Shown in pieces: positions 16,987 through 26,507 of a DNA stretch of 33,928 nucleotides; within the stretch, counting starts at the first letter, position 1, and the number at the start of each line of letters is the position of its first letter. A program made the translations under genes and the position numbers. Below the pieces are notes generated by a model that saw only the letters and a list, made by a program, of their open reading frames with translations, ran no database searches and had not been told where the DNA came from. This DNA is from JAXGPF01 sp964650945. Lineage in GTDB: Bacteria > Verrucomicrobiota > Kiritimatiellia > JAAZAB01. The stretch is taken from the NCBI GenBank assembly GCA_964650945.1, contig CAZYXU010000026.1, positions 1 to 33,928 of the forward strand, read 5' to 3'.

Positions 16987-19900
16987 TTATTCTTCTTCCG
17001 AAAACAATGCGATATCGTCCAGATAGATTACCGCGTTCGTATTCAAATCATCCGACGGATAAAACAAGACCGCCGCCGATGCCCCCAGGGCGTTGGTTCG
17101 CGCTTGAAAACTGCCGGTGTACTGCGTCCAGCGGTCCGGATCGGGCGTGATTTTCATGCCGCGCCGCAGTTCGGCGTTTTGCATGGGCACATTGTTGACG
17201 CAAAGGTTGAGCGGCTCGCGCACCGCCTGGTTCATCTGCATGGCCCATTGTGCGCCGGTTTTGCTCCAAAAGCAAATCCGAACATCCACCCGCGGCGCCC
17301 GGCCTTTCATCCAGAAGGAAAAGGCGTATCGGCCGCCCGGCGCCACCGGCACTCCCCGGCCTTCCAGATCGTTGCCGAAAATAAGGCCGAAATAAGGGTT
17401 GCCCTCCGCCCGGGAGAATTGTTTAACCCGCATAACTACCGACTTGGCCCCGCCATGCCACTCCGTATCGGTGACGCCGGCGTCAGCCTCCGCATGCCGG
17501 ATCAAAGCCCCCCAACCCGCCGGCAGCCCGGTCGCAGCCGGCACGGCGCCTTCCGCCCCGCCATCCGTCACGAGATTCGGCGCGCCGGCCAGCCAACGCA
17601 CAGCGTTTTCCAGCAGGCGCAATTCCGCCCCGCGCGGTGCGGCCGGACGGCCCTGCGGATCATTCGGAGCCCCGGCCGCGCCGGTCATCATGCCGTTAAG
17701 CACCACGCGGCCCCGTCCGACCCGGCCGGCCACGACGACAGCCTGGCCCTCTTCGTTAACGGTAACCGCCGCGCCGGCGGTACCGGGCTCGATGACCACA
17801 TGGTCGAACTCAAAACCGGGCTGAAAATATTCGCCCGGTTTGATTCCGGCCGTCAATGGATGTTCCCGCGCGGCGGTTACCCGGGACAATTTTGGATTGG
17901 CGACGCCGATGCCAATGGTGCGGAATACCGGCATCTGGCGGCGGAACCCGACCGCATCGTGGAAAAAGAGGGCGCCCCCGCCGTTTTGCACCCAGCGCGC
18001 GATGTGGGGGGCATACCGGATCAGGCGTTCCGACTGCTCGGTTTGCGGCACAATCAGCACATGGCACCCGGCGATCTCTTCCGGCAGCAGGCTGGTCAAG
18101 GCAACTACTTCCAGGTCCGCCTGCCTGGCCAGGGCCGCTTGAATGGCCCCGCTGCCATAACCGCTGTAAATCCCCACCCGGATTTTATCCCCCGCCGTCC
18201 GCCGGTTGACTGCGCCGGCGCCGGCCGCATCAACCTGCGCCTCCGCCGTCGAGTCGGGCAGGTTAGTCAGGGCCGTGGGGTTCATAATCCGGCGCAACGC
18301 AATCGCACCGATGCTGTCTTCCGGATGGATATCCCGCCGCATGGGGTATGCATCCGCCGCGGGCGCGTTGACTGAAAGTTTTACCGCGAGCGTAATTTCT
18401 TCGCCCGGCGCCGGCCGCGGCGCCGGCAGCACAAACATTTTCTTGTGAATATTGGGATGCTGGCCGCCATCCTGGCGCAGGCTGTAGATACGCGTCCGCT
18501 CTTCTGCGCCGGCTTTGACGCGGAAAAGCTCCGCCTCGTGGAGCGCGGCGCTGTATCCCGACAGGCAGTCCCGGTCAATCGTGCAATACGCCCATTGATC
18601 CGGATCATCCGCAAACAAATCCGTGATCTTGAATTCCAGGGTCGCCTGGCCCTGCCGGAAATCGGATGTCTGCCAGGCGCCCAGCTCCACCGCGCGCAAT
18701 CCGCCGCGCGCGTCGTTGATGCCGCGGACGGCGGCGAGCAGCCGGACGATTTCACAGGCTTTGAGGAGGGCTTGCACGGTGAGTTCCAGCCGGTCCTCCC
18801 CGACCAGCCGGTAATCAATGCCGCGCATGTGCCGCGCTTTCCAGGCGAACAGGTTGACGCTGATCCGCTGGGCGCACTCATCCAGACGGTCCATCGCGCG
18901 CACCAGTTCCCGCCGCTCAGCCAGCGTCAGATCCTTTTGCCGGAACCAGGCGGCAACGGCATTCAGCGATTCAAAGGCCCGGATGCTGTCCAGCGCAAAG
19001 TTGGACTCCAGCAGCACGTCCGGGTCGCCGATCTCCCGGGCCAGGGCCTGCGCCGCTTCCGCCGCCGCGATGATCTGGCGCAGCTCATTCCGCTTGACGT
19101 CCAGGTTGTCACCATCATAAGCGAACCGATGGTCAAACGCCTGCTCGCCATGCAGTCCCAGCGCCGGATCGTAAACCAGCGTGGCGTAAAACCGCGCCTC
19201 CGCCAGAACCCAGCCGACTTCGCCGGCTTGCATGGCCCACTCCGCAAAACGGTCGGGCGCGGCAATGCCCTTGACCGTGGCGTAGGCGCGCGCAAATTCC
19301 GCCGGCGTGCGCCCGCGGGGATTCCAGCCCCACTCCGCCATGGCCATCAGGTTGAACTCGTTGAATTCCCGCGAGGGCATGGTATAGGCCGAAATAGAGT
19401 TGAGCCCCTTGTCCGTGTACTCCATCATCCTGAAATGCACGAACTGCGGCGCGGTCCAGGGCACGACATTGATCCAACTGTGGCAAAGCTGGGGCACCAC
19501 GCCCAGGAACCCGCCGCGTTTGGAAAAGGCCGCCAGGTTATCCGGGATCATCGGATTGCGGTCGGAGATATACGTCCGGGTGCCGTTATAATAGACCAGC
19601 CCGACATCCGGCGGCAGCCGTTCAATGATGGCGTCATGCGCGCCGGCGCGGTCAGTGCCCTGGGAGAGCCAGATCCGCAAACGCAGGCCGGGGAATTTTT
19701 GCCGGACGCGGTCGTAGGCCCGCAGGATCATTTCCAGTTCCAGGATTTTGGGATCCTGCTTCCCGCACAACTGGCAAGCACAATGCCGGTTCATCTCCGT
19801 CATCCAGACTTCCAGGTCGCGGTGCCGCCCCTGGATGGACTCGGCGCAATCGCGCAACCAGGCCTGGAGCAGCTCCGCGGATTCCGGACTGCTCGCGCAT

Positions 19901-20757
19901 AGCCCGTTATCGCCTTCCGCCGGCTGGCCCAAAGCGGGCAGCCATTTTGCCAGTTTGGGGTCATACCGGGCATTTTGGACGTTGGCGTTGCCGCGCAGGC
20001 TGGCAATATGGGGAATATAGGGAATCGCCTTGATGCCGTGCCGGTAGGCGCGGTCTATCTTGGCGCGGTCAATCCGGCAACGCGGCGCCGCCGTTGCGGG
20101 GTCCAGCACGGGCTGGGCGCTGAACTCGATCAGGTTGATTTTCCAGGCGCCGTACCAGGGAATGGAAGGCGTCGGATCATTGGCCCATTGCCCCCGCTCT
20201 TCCATGACCGGCCAATCGGCAATCTCCGGCAGGGGCATTTCGACTTCACCCGCCGCGGCCAGGCCCGGCTGCGGCGCAATCAAATGCCGGAGGGTCCCGG
20301 AGGCATACAGCAGGCCGACCGGGGTGTTGGCGGCCAGGTGGACGACCTGGCGGCCGGAGTCTTCCCCGGAGAAAATGACATAGGCCTGTTCCGGATTGGG
20401 CAAATTTTTCAGGCGGTCGAGCAGCGACGGCGCGAGGGCATTCGTTCCGATGCCGGCCAGATGACACCGGATGACCACCCGGGCGTGCGCGGTGTCCGGC
20501 GCCAACGCGAAACTTTTCAGATTCTCGCGCAGCGTCTGCAGCGGGGGCGAGTTGTCCGGCAAGTCCGCCAGATGAATTTCGCCCGCCTTGACCCGCACGC
20601 TCTGCCGGATGGATATCTCCTGCGGCAGGGGTATGACCCGGTCGGTCCATTGGACGAGATCGGCGGGGTGCGCCGCCAGGCCCCAGACGCACCAGCCCAT
20701 GATCGTCATGCCGATCACCGCCACCCCGTTCATGCAATTTCCCCGCGATGACGGCAT
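16987..20757 (-). CDS. Largest exported putative glycoside hydrolase: GH20b-type N-domain, barrel, GATase-like and C-terminal CBM-like domains
   Basis: The 1256-aa product is the longest of three paralogues. From ATG 20757 (GGGAG seven bases upstream) it has a signal peptide with one Arg; an alternative ATG at 20733 also has a GGGGA site but no basic residue. The N-domain has 'WTDRVIPLPQEISI', 'LPNPEQAYVI' and 'VGLLYASGTLRHLI'. The barrel has 'EVWMTEMN' (Glu321), Cys326/328/331, 'RIWLSQGTDR', 'VGLVYYNGTRTYISDRNP' and 'AEWGWN' (Glu475). A ThuA/GATase-like segment ('ARWVQNGGGALFFHDAVGF') follows. The last ~170 residues ('NLVTDGGAEGAVPAATG', 'YAFSFWMKGR', 'WTQYTGSF', 'AVIYLDDIALF') are a typical CBM4/9-like jelly roll. 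Export plus the binding module indicates extracellular glycan attack; the substrate is unknown. Confidence 0.8.
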   Translation of the reverse strand: MPSSRGNCMNGVAVIGMTIMGWCVWGLAAHPADLVQWTDRVIPLPQEISIRQSVRVKAGEIHLADLPDNSPPLQTLRENLKSFALAPDTAHARVVIRCHLAGIGTNALAPSLLDRLKNLPNPEQAYVIFSGEDSGRQVVHLAANTPVGLLYASGTLRHLIAPQPGLAAAGEVEMPLPEIADWPVMEERGQWANDPTPSIPWYGAWKINLIEFSAQPVLDPATAAPRCRIDRAKIDRAYRHGIKAIPYIPHIASLRGNANVQNARYDPKLAKWLPALGQPAEGDNGLCASSPESAELLQAWLRDCAESIQGRHRDLEVWMTEMNRHCACQLCGKQDPKILELEMILRAYDRVRQKFPGLRLRIWLSQGTDRAGAHDAIIERLPPDVGLVYYNGTRTYISDRNPMIPDNLAAFSKRGGFLGVVPQLCHSWINVVPWTAPQFVHFRMMEYTDKGLNSISAYTMPSREFNEFNLMAMAEWGWNPRGRTPAEFARAYATVKGIAAPDRFAEWAMQAGEVGWVLAEARFYATLVYDPALGLHGEQAFDHRFAYDGDNLDVKRNELRQIIAAAEAAQALAREIGDPDVLLESNFALDSIRAFESLNAVAAWFRQKDLTLAERRELVRAMDRLDECAQRISVNLFAWKARHMRGIDYRLVGEDRLELTVQALLKACEIVRLLAAVRGINDARGGLRAVELGAWQTSDFRQGQATLEFKITDLFADDPDQWAYCTIDRDCLSGYSAALHEAELFRVKAGAEERTRIYSLRQDGGQHPNIHKKMFVLPAPRPAPGEEITLAVKLSVNAPAADAYPMRRDIHPEDSIGAIALRRIMNPTALTNLPDSTAEAQVDAAGAGAVNRRTAGDKIRVGIYSGYGSGAIQAALARQADLEVVALTSLLPEEIAGCHVLIVPQTEQSERLIRYAPHIARWVQNGGGALFFHDAVGFRRQMPVFRTIGIGVANPKLSRVTAAREHPLTAGIKPGEYFQPGFEFDHVVIEPGTAGAAVTVNEEGQAVVVAGRVGRGRVVLNGMMTGAAGAPNDPQGRPAAPRGAELRLLENAVRWLAGAPNLVTDGGAEGAVPAATGLPAGWGALIRHAEADAGVTDTEWHGGAKSVVMRVKQFSRAEGNPYFGLIFGNDLEGRGVPVAPGGRYAFSFWMKGRAPRVDVRICFWSKTGAQWAMQMNQAVREPLNLCVNNVPMQNAELRRGMKITPDPDRWTQYTGSFQARTNALGASAAVLFYPSDDLNTNAVIYLDDIALFSEEE

Positions 20758-20775
20758 AAGAAGTCTCCCGTATCT

Positions 20776-22326
20776 TCATTCCGCGCCGGCGGCCGCCGCC
20801 GGGCAATCCACGATGATTTCGCAGGGGTAGATCAGCCGCCAGTCGCGCCGGCGGCGATAAGACCGCAAGGCATCCAGCAGCGTGGGCTTGACATCGGCAT
20901 ACGCGCGCGCATGGCCATTGACCGTCACGCGCACCGGCCGGTTGAAATCCACCATTGCCGGGTGCAGCCAGAGCGATAATATTTTTACGTTTTCCGCGCT
21001 GACTTCAAACAAATTATCGCCCTGGTATGCGGCGTCAACCCAGCCGCCGGCAATTTGCCGGGTTACGGTGGAATATTTCGTGCGTTGATTGTATGCCTCC
21101 AAGGATTCAAAGGCCTGCGGCCGCCAGGGTTTGGAGTGGTTGACAAGACAGGCATCGTATACCACTTGGCCGGCGCCGATTTCCAGGATACTGCACCAGC
21201 GTTTATGGCGGATCGGCGGGTATGCGTCGATGCGGCGCGAAAAAATCACCCCGCCCGGCGCCGCGACCACCGTCCGCGGATGGAACGGATCGCGTTTCTT
21301 GGTCTGCACCCAATCGAAGAATATTTCCATCGCCGGCGCCGCTTCTCCCCGCATGGTATGCCCGCCCTGGTGCCATTTCATGACGAAAGGAATGTCATAC
21401 TCGCGGAAGCGCCGGACCGCCATTTGCACCCAGCCGGAATCGCAAAGATCGCGGGGCGGGCGCTGTTCATCCGAAAGTTTTACGCCTTGGCCATGGTAAT
21501 GTTCCATTTGCTCGACAAACCCGTCATATTGCCCGGCCACAATGAACAACGGCGCGCCGCCCCGGAATGCCCGGTAATTGATATCCAGATAAGCGGTCCC
21601 CATCCCGCCCGCAAATCCGGCGGAAATCCTGTCCGAAAACCGCTCGCATTGCATCCACGCGCCAAACCCGCCCATGGAAAAACCGCCCAGCGCCACCCGA
21701 TCCGGATCAATATTAAACCGATACCGGCATTCGCGGATCACGTCCTCAAGATAGGCCTCGGTTTCCGGCAGATTCCAGCGGCTGGAGGAATTGGTGTTAA
21801 CCGGCGCGGAAGGGGTAACCATGACATAAGGAAATTTCTCGAGATGCTGCGCCAGCCCCACCGTCCGGTGATCGCCCAGATAGGGCAACCCGGCATCCGC
21901 CGCGCTGCCCTGCCCGCCGCCGTGCATGAAAATGAGCAGACCGTTCGGCTGGGCCGCGTCATAATTTGTCGGCACGTGAAAGAACATCCGGCTTTCGGGA
22001 TGCTTGCCCCGCAACGCCGGGTGTGTAAATTCCTGCGCCGCGCGGGAGGGCGCCGGTTGCTCCCAGGCCCGCGGCTCGGCCGCCGCCAGACATTCGATTA
22101 CCGGCGCCCAATCGCCGCGGTATTCCGCCAGTTGCCGCTCCAGCGCCGGGAAATCCGCCGGCGCCGCCCCCAGATAACGGCGCGCCAGGTCCAGGACATC
22201 CGCGGGCGGGGCGCCCTCCGCCGGTTCTGCCCGGACGTCCCGGCAAGGCGCTAAGATTACCCACGCGACCATAGCCCAGGTTGACATGCAATGTGCCGGG
22301 CGAATTATCGGAATTGATGTCATCAT
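20776..22326 (-). CDS. Exported alpha/beta hydrolase (PHB-depolymerase/feruloyl-esterase-like)
   Basis: The 516-aa protein has an N-terminal hydrophobic signal (cleavage near 'VRAEP', about 33). The alpha/beta fold is clear: 'GLLIFMHGGGQG' (oxyanion loop, about 129-140), 'VMVTPSAP', 'VALGGFSMGGFGAW' (nucleophile Ser217), 'FIVAGQYDGF' (Asp268) and 'KWHQGGHTM' (His323) make a plausible triad. About 180 C-terminal residues form a beta-rich extension without recognised domain. Relatives are secreted esterases that remove acyl groups from polysaccharides. Its ATG overlaps the TGA of the preceding gene by four bases (22323-22326), so the two are translationally coupled, and the large hydrolase gene begins 18 bases after it. 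Confidence 0.82.
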   Translation of the reverse strand: MMTSIPIIRPAHCMSTWAMVAWVILAPCRDVRAEPAEGAPPADVLDLARRYLGAAPADFPALERQLAEYRGDWAPVIECLAAAEPRAWEQPAPSRAAQEFTHPALRGKHPESRMFFHVPTNYDAAQPNGLLIFMHGGGQGSAADAGLPYLGDHRTVGLAQHLEKFPYVMVTPSAPVNTNSSSRWNLPETEAYLEDVIRECRYRFNIDPDRVALGGFSMGGFGAWMQCERFSDRISAGFAGGMGTAYLDINYRAFRGGAPLFIVAGQYDGFVEQMEHYHGQGVKLSDEQRPPRDLCDSGWVQMAVRRFREYDIPFVMKWHQGGHTMRGEAAPAMEIFFDWVQTKKRDPFHPRTVVAAPGGVIFSRRIDAYPPIRHKRWCSILEIGAGQVVYDACLVNHSKPWRPQAFESLEAYNQRTKYSTVTRQIAGGWVDAAYQGDNLFEVSAENVKILSLWLHPAMVDFNRPVRVTVNGHARAYADVKPTLLDALRSYRRRRDWRLIYPCEIIVDCPAAAAGAE

Positions 22327-24380
22327 GGATTGCCTTTGCCTTGATCCAGGGAGATGGCGCGGAATTCACCGGGCGCCAGGTCCACACGCATTGCCCGTCC
22401 ATCCAGCCAGAGGTCCACGGCGCGCGCTTTCACGCAATCGGTGTTCAACACATAAACCGTTTCGGGATATACCGTGAAAAACACGTATTGACAGTTTTCG
22501 CCGGGTTGCGCCGCGCCGGGATCGGAGATATAAGCCCGCGGGTTCCGGTGTTCAAACAGCAGGTTTTTGACAATGTGCGTATACAGCGGCTGCAGGCCGA
22601 CTGCGCCGGGATAATCCCAGGCCGCGACCAGGTACGCGCAACCCGCGCCGAGCTTGTGCCGCAGGAACACCGGCTCTCCCTTGCCGGTTGGCCGCTGGTA
22701 CTGGCCGCGCACATCCGCCAGAAACAACGGCTCGGTTTCCGGTCCCGCCTGCATTTCCGCCGCCAGCACTTCCGCCCGCAAGTCGGACACCAGCCGGCGC
22801 GGCAACTGGCTTTCATTCTCAACGTCGTAATCGTAAAACGGAAAGGCTGCATGTTCCCATCGCCCTAAATCCTCCAACTGCAAGATGAACCGGCCCTTGC
22901 CGGTGATGGTTATGCCGAACAATTCGCGCAGGTCGCCGCCGTTGATCAAGTCCGCCGGAGTATAATTCCAGAACTCGCGGTCGGCGCGCGTGGAGAGATG
23001 GGGCAGCGCCATCAGCAAGGTGCCGCCGCCTTTGACATATTGCACAAGCTTTTGGTAAATCGCCGGCTCCATGGTGTTCCAGCCGGTATAGACGATCAGT
23101 TTGTAATACGCCAGCGCGTCCGCCGGCGCATACTCGTCAATGCAAACAACGTCCGCCGCGCCAAACGGCGCGCCGCACAGGCGGTGATTATGATACGGCG
23201 CCAGGCTGTCGGCCCGCATCGGGAAAACCGTTTTGAAAAATATGTCCCAGCCCGCTTCCGGATCGTTATATAAATAGTTAAAATTGTTTTTAGCCAGGGT
23301 CTGCTGCCCCCAGATCGCCGGCCGGTGGCGGCAAAACCGGTCCTGCCATCCCATCAGGCTGCGCTGGCCGCGGTGCCCGTCCAAGTGCCCGAGCGCAAAG
23401 CAGATCGGCACAATCGGCCCGCCCGGCGCGCACGGCGTCTTGCGGGTAAAGGCGTAAAAATCCGCCATGCTATCGCGATACCGGCGGCAAATCGGGTGCT
23501 CATAATCCACGTTGCCGCTGCTGTCCCTGGTGTGATATCCGCCTTCCGTCCAGAAGTTTCCGCTTTCCAGGCAAACCGCTGCCGCGCCGTTCATCCAGGC
23601 CAGGTGCAACGCCGCCCGCAGCAGGGCAAACCTCTGATCCACCGCGTAGGGAATATGCTTGGTGTACCAATCGTGGTTGAAATAACTGCCCCAATATGGC
23701 CGCTGCCATTTCCGGCAGGCGCCGCGCATCTCGCTGACGTTATAGTCGCAGCACAGGCTTTCCACGAACGGGGCATCGAACCCGGCCTCGAATTCCAGGT
23801 TGGCGCAGGCATAGCAACTGGTGGAAAACACGCGGGGATAGCCCATGTTTTTAAGTTTTGCGACAACGGGTTTGAGGAAATCATTGACCAGACAGTTTTT
23901 GACTTCCCGCAGATCCTTGAGTGTGCCGTCCCTCGATGCCGGGTGTTTGCCGCCGAACCAGCGATTCATCAATTCGCCCACATTTTCGCCCAGGTAATTC
24001 CCCCACTTGCTTAACTCGCGGACAACGGCGGGGTCGAGAAATAACTCGCCATGATGCCCCTGGGAATAAATCGTCATCAGACAAACATTATGCTCCCGAA
24101 ACCAATTTTCAAGTTCCAGCAACCGCCGGCCGGCGCGCCACCACTTGACCGTGGCGGATTTTTCTTCCAGGGCTGCGAGCGATCCCCAGATCACCACCCC
24201 ATCGCCCTGCCCATCCGCTAAAAAACGTTCCAGATACCATTCCATGTCATGCCGGGCGCCGCCCCGCCCCTGCAACGCGCCGCCCATATATGTTTCCCCG
24301 GCCGTCTGCGGATGGAGCGTGCTGAACAGGTGGAACTTTTGCGCGAATTTAGATTCAACCGGACAGTTATTATCATTCAT
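22323..24380 (-). CDS. Cytoplasmic barrel protein with GATase-like (GH42-type) C-terminal half, unassigned
   Basis: The 685-aa protein has no signal peptide; ATG 24380 follows GGAGG at nine bases. The N-terminal ~360 residues look like a TIM-barrel glycosidase ('DGVVIWGSLAALEE', 'NVCLMTIYSQGHHGELF', 'ALHLAWMNGAAAVCLESGNFW'). Then comes a Rossmann-like segment 'YKLIVYTGWNTMEPAIYQKLVQYVKGGGTLLMALPHLS' (about 440-480), as in the beta-galactosidase trimerisation/GATase-like domain of GH42 enzymes, and a short beta tail. I do not recognise a defined family. Several strings match the neighbouring 24421-26484 product in the same order, so the two are probably distant paralogues. A glycosidase acting on imported oligosaccharide is the most likely role. 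Glu in 'CLESGN' is a candidate catalytic residue. Confidence 0.65.
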   Translation of the reverse strand: MNDNNCPVESKFAQKFHLFSTLHPQTAGETYMGGALQGRGGARHDMEWYLERFLADGQGDGVVIWGSLAALEEKSATVKWWRAGRRLLELENWFREHNVCLMTIYSQGHHGELFLDPAVVRELSKWGNYLGENVGELMNRWFGGKHPASRDGTLKDLREVKNCLVNDFLKPVVAKLKNMGYPRVFSTSCYACANLEFEAGFDAPFVESLCCDYNVSEMRGACRKWQRPYWGSYFNHDWYTKHIPYAVDQRFALLRAALHLAWMNGAAAVCLESGNFWTEGGYHTRDSSGNVDYEHPICRRYRDSMADFYAFTRKTPCAPGGPIVPICFALGHLDGHRGQRSLMGWQDRFCRHRPAIWGQQTLAKNNFNYLYNDPEAGWDIFFKTVFPMRADSLAPYHNHRLCGAPFGAADVVCIDEYAPADALAYYKLIVYTGWNTMEPAIYQKLVQYVKGGGTLLMALPHLSTRADREFWNYTPADLINGGDLRELFGITITGKGRFILQLEDLGRWEHAAFPFYDYDVENESQLPRRLVSDLRAEVLAAEMQAGPETEPLFLADVRGQYQRPTGKGEPVFLRHKLGAGCAYLVAAWDYPGAVGLQPLYTHIVKNLLFEHRNPRAYISDPGAAQPGENCQYVFFTVYPETVYVLNTDCVKARAVDLWLDGRAMRVDLAPGEFRAISLDQGKGNP

Positions 24381-24420
24381 TTACGTCTTCCTCCGCGCGA
24401 GCCGCCAGAGCGCGGTATAT

Positions 24421-26484
24421 TCAGCCGCCAGCCTCAGCGCCAGCGCGGGCTTGCGGCATATTGCTTATGCCCCCCCGCGTCTCCAGCGCCACGATCCTGA
24501 ATCCGAATGCCGGGCAAGCCACCTCCACCGCGGCGGCGCCGGCCAGCGGCAGGGGCGCCGGCTCCCAGATATCCGCGGCCTGAGTGAATTGCAGGCCGGC
24601 GCGGTTGGCCAGGATTTTCCCCATCCAGGGCGCGGGTCCGTTGTTGATCAGCGCGACAATCAGGCGCTGCCCCTGCGCGGTAACCATGTGCTGGATTGGA
24701 GGCCCCTCCGCCACCACCGGCAAATGCGGCCGGATAAGCTGCGCGAGCAGGTCCTGGCAATGCACGGCCAGGGGTTTGCCGGGCCCCTTGCGCGCATAGT
24801 GCACCATGGTGGTGTATACCGCGCCCCGGCCCACGGGATGCTTGACCGCCGCCGGGACGGTCGGCTGATGCCCGCGCCGCGCTTCGATGACCGCCGCGGC
24901 GCCCGGCTGCAGGGCCGCGATGTCCAGCGCCAGCGGGCCTTCATCCCAAACATTTCCCCAGGCGGTGTGGAATTTCGAATAGGAAGCAACCCCACCGGTA
25001 GTTTCGAACCCGGCAAATTCCGGCGCAATCCGCTGGTAATGCTTGATATTCAGCACAACTGCGCCGCCCGCCGCGGCGTATTGCGCCAGTTTATCCTGCA
25101 ATTCCGGCGTCAGCCGCAACGCGCCTGCAATCACCAGCACCGGGTAATGCCTGAGGACTTCCAACGGGCAGTTTTCCAGCACCACGTCGAAGCAATCGCC
25201 GAACCGGCTGGCGGCCAGCACGCCTTTTTCCAGGGTTCGCCAATCCGCCGCCATGCCGGGGTCTTTTGCCAGGGCCTGGCGCAATTGATGATCCGGATCG
25301 TTGATATCGCCGGCCAGGCAAGCATTGTCTTCCTGGCCCGGAAAGATGAAATTGAACAAATCGTCAATCATCAAGTCGCCCGGACCGTATTCCACGCAGC
25401 CGCCCCAGAGCCGGTGGTCCCGCGGGTCCCAGCCGTGGTCGTGCTCCAGCATGACGGCGCAAGGCACGACCGGCTCGCCCCGGCCGGGATGTTCGATCAG
25501 CGCATGCCGGCCGAACCGCTGCGCGTGGCGGCCGTAATCGGAAAGAACAAAACCGCCGGCCGGCTTTTTGATCCAGCAACTTGAAGCGCTGGATTCCAGG
25601 TGCACCAGGTTCGCGCCGGAATAAAAATAAGCGACCAGCTCGCGCAACACCAAGCTGTCGCTGAGCCCGCAAATCTGCCGGCCATTGGCGCCGTAAAAAC
25701 ACGCTCCCGGCACGCAGCCGCCCCAGCCGGAAATATCCATCCCCCAATACCCGCCGTATTGCCGGGCGGCGCCGCGCATGAAGGCCGCGGCCACCTGGGC
25801 GCTGCCGAGCGAGCCGGTGCGTTCGCACCAGACCAGCCGGGCGCCCCACTCATATGGGTAATGGGTGGAAAAGCATTTCGAAACATGCAGGGCGATATTG
25901 TCCCGGGCAAAATCCACCCGGTAGCGGTCGCGCATCATGATGAAATCCGCCATCTTCCGGTTGCGGTTCGGGTAACGCCCGGGATCGTTTTCGAAATAAC
26001 ACTCCCGGTAATATTCATACGCTGCCCGCTTGTCCTTGAAAAACCGCGCGGGCCAGATCACGCCGCCGTCCTGCTCGCCGCAGATGCACCACCACACCCG
26101 TTCGCCGTCCCGCGCCATGTAACGCCGCAGCAGGGCGACACGCCGGTCGAGAAATCCCTGGAAATCCTCGCCGGGATATAATTTTGCGACGGCCCGCTGC
26201 TGGTCGGACTGCAGCCATAAATCCACGATCGCCAGGTGTCGGGCCGGATCGGCCCGCGCCAGCCGCGGTTCGTCGGGATTGGTCCAGATGCGCACCCCGT
26301 TGCAGGGGATCGCCGCCCGGGTTTGTTCGATAGTCGTGTATTCGATTCCGGTCAGCGTCGGCGAGGGAAAATATTCCTTTCCTTCCAGGGCTTCGCCCTG
26401 GTCAAACTCCACCGACAACACGAAAGCCTGTCGGTGCAGGCGGACCGGCAGGTACGCGGGGTTTTGTTTCTCCAGGTTGGCCAT
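24421..26484 (-). CDS. Cytoplasmic barrel protein with GATase-like domain, paralogue of the downstream gene
   Basis: ATG 26484 (687 aa, 'MANLEKQNPAYLPVRLHRQAF') is preferred: the longer frame from 26538 would overlap the preceding gene by 31 bases and adds an unstructured 18-residue leader. There is no signal peptide. Barrel-like features include 'VWWCICGEQDGGVIW', 'YGGYWGMDISGWGG' and 'ANLVHLESSASSCW', the last equivalent to the 'AAVCLESGNFW' string of the next gene. A GATase-like segment follows ('YPVLVIAGALRLTPELQDKLAQYAAAGGAVVLNI', about 470-505) and then a beta-rich tail. No known family was recognised. Codon use and operon position (23 bases after the sialidase-fold gene) match the locus, so a role in breaking down the same glycan inside the cell is inferred. 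Confidence 0.62.
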   Translation of the reverse strand: MANLEKQNPAYLPVRLHRQAFVLSVEFDQGEALEGKEYFPSPTLTGIEYTTIEQTRAAIPCNGVRIWTNPDEPRLARADPARHLAIVDLWLQSDQQRAVAKLYPGEDFQGFLDRRVALLRRYMARDGERVWWCICGEQDGGVIWPARFFKDKRAAYEYYRECYFENDPGRYPNRNRKMADFIMMRDRYRVDFARDNIALHVSKCFSTHYPYEWGARLVWCERTGSLGSAQVAAAFMRGAARQYGGYWGMDISGWGGCVPGACFYGANGRQICGLSDSLVLRELVAYFYSGANLVHLESSASSCWIKKPAGGFVLSDYGRHAQRFGRHALIEHPGRGEPVVPCAVMLEHDHGWDPRDHRLWGGCVEYGPGDLMIDDLFNFIFPGQEDNACLAGDINDPDHQLRQALAKDPGMAADWRTLEKGVLAASRFGDCFDVVLENCPLEVLRHYPVLVIAGALRLTPELQDKLAQYAAAGGAVVLNIKHYQRIAPEFAGFETTGGVASYSKFHTAWGNVWDEGPLALDIAALQPGAAAVIEARRGHQPTVPAAVKHPVGRGAVYTTMVHYARKGPGKPLAVHCQDLLAQLIRPHLPVVAEGPPIQHMVTAQGQRLIVALINNGPAPWMGKILANRAGLQFTQAADIWEPAPLPLAGAAAVEVACPAFGFRIVALETRGGISNMPQARAGAEAGG

Positions 26485-26507
26485 GATTATCCCGCCCCAG
26501 GTTTGCT

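Noticed and set aside
15481..18375. Very long + strand open frame (964 codons) opposite the beta-helix and hydrolase genes
   Set aside because: It is antisense to two genes with clear signal peptides, ribosome sites and motifs. Its translation is Arg/His/Gly/Pro-rich as expected of a GC-rich shadow frame.
18445..19902. Long + strand frame opposite the 1256-aa hydrolase gene
   Set aside because: Same shadow signature; no domain, no ribosome site, and the opposite strand shows family motifs throughout.
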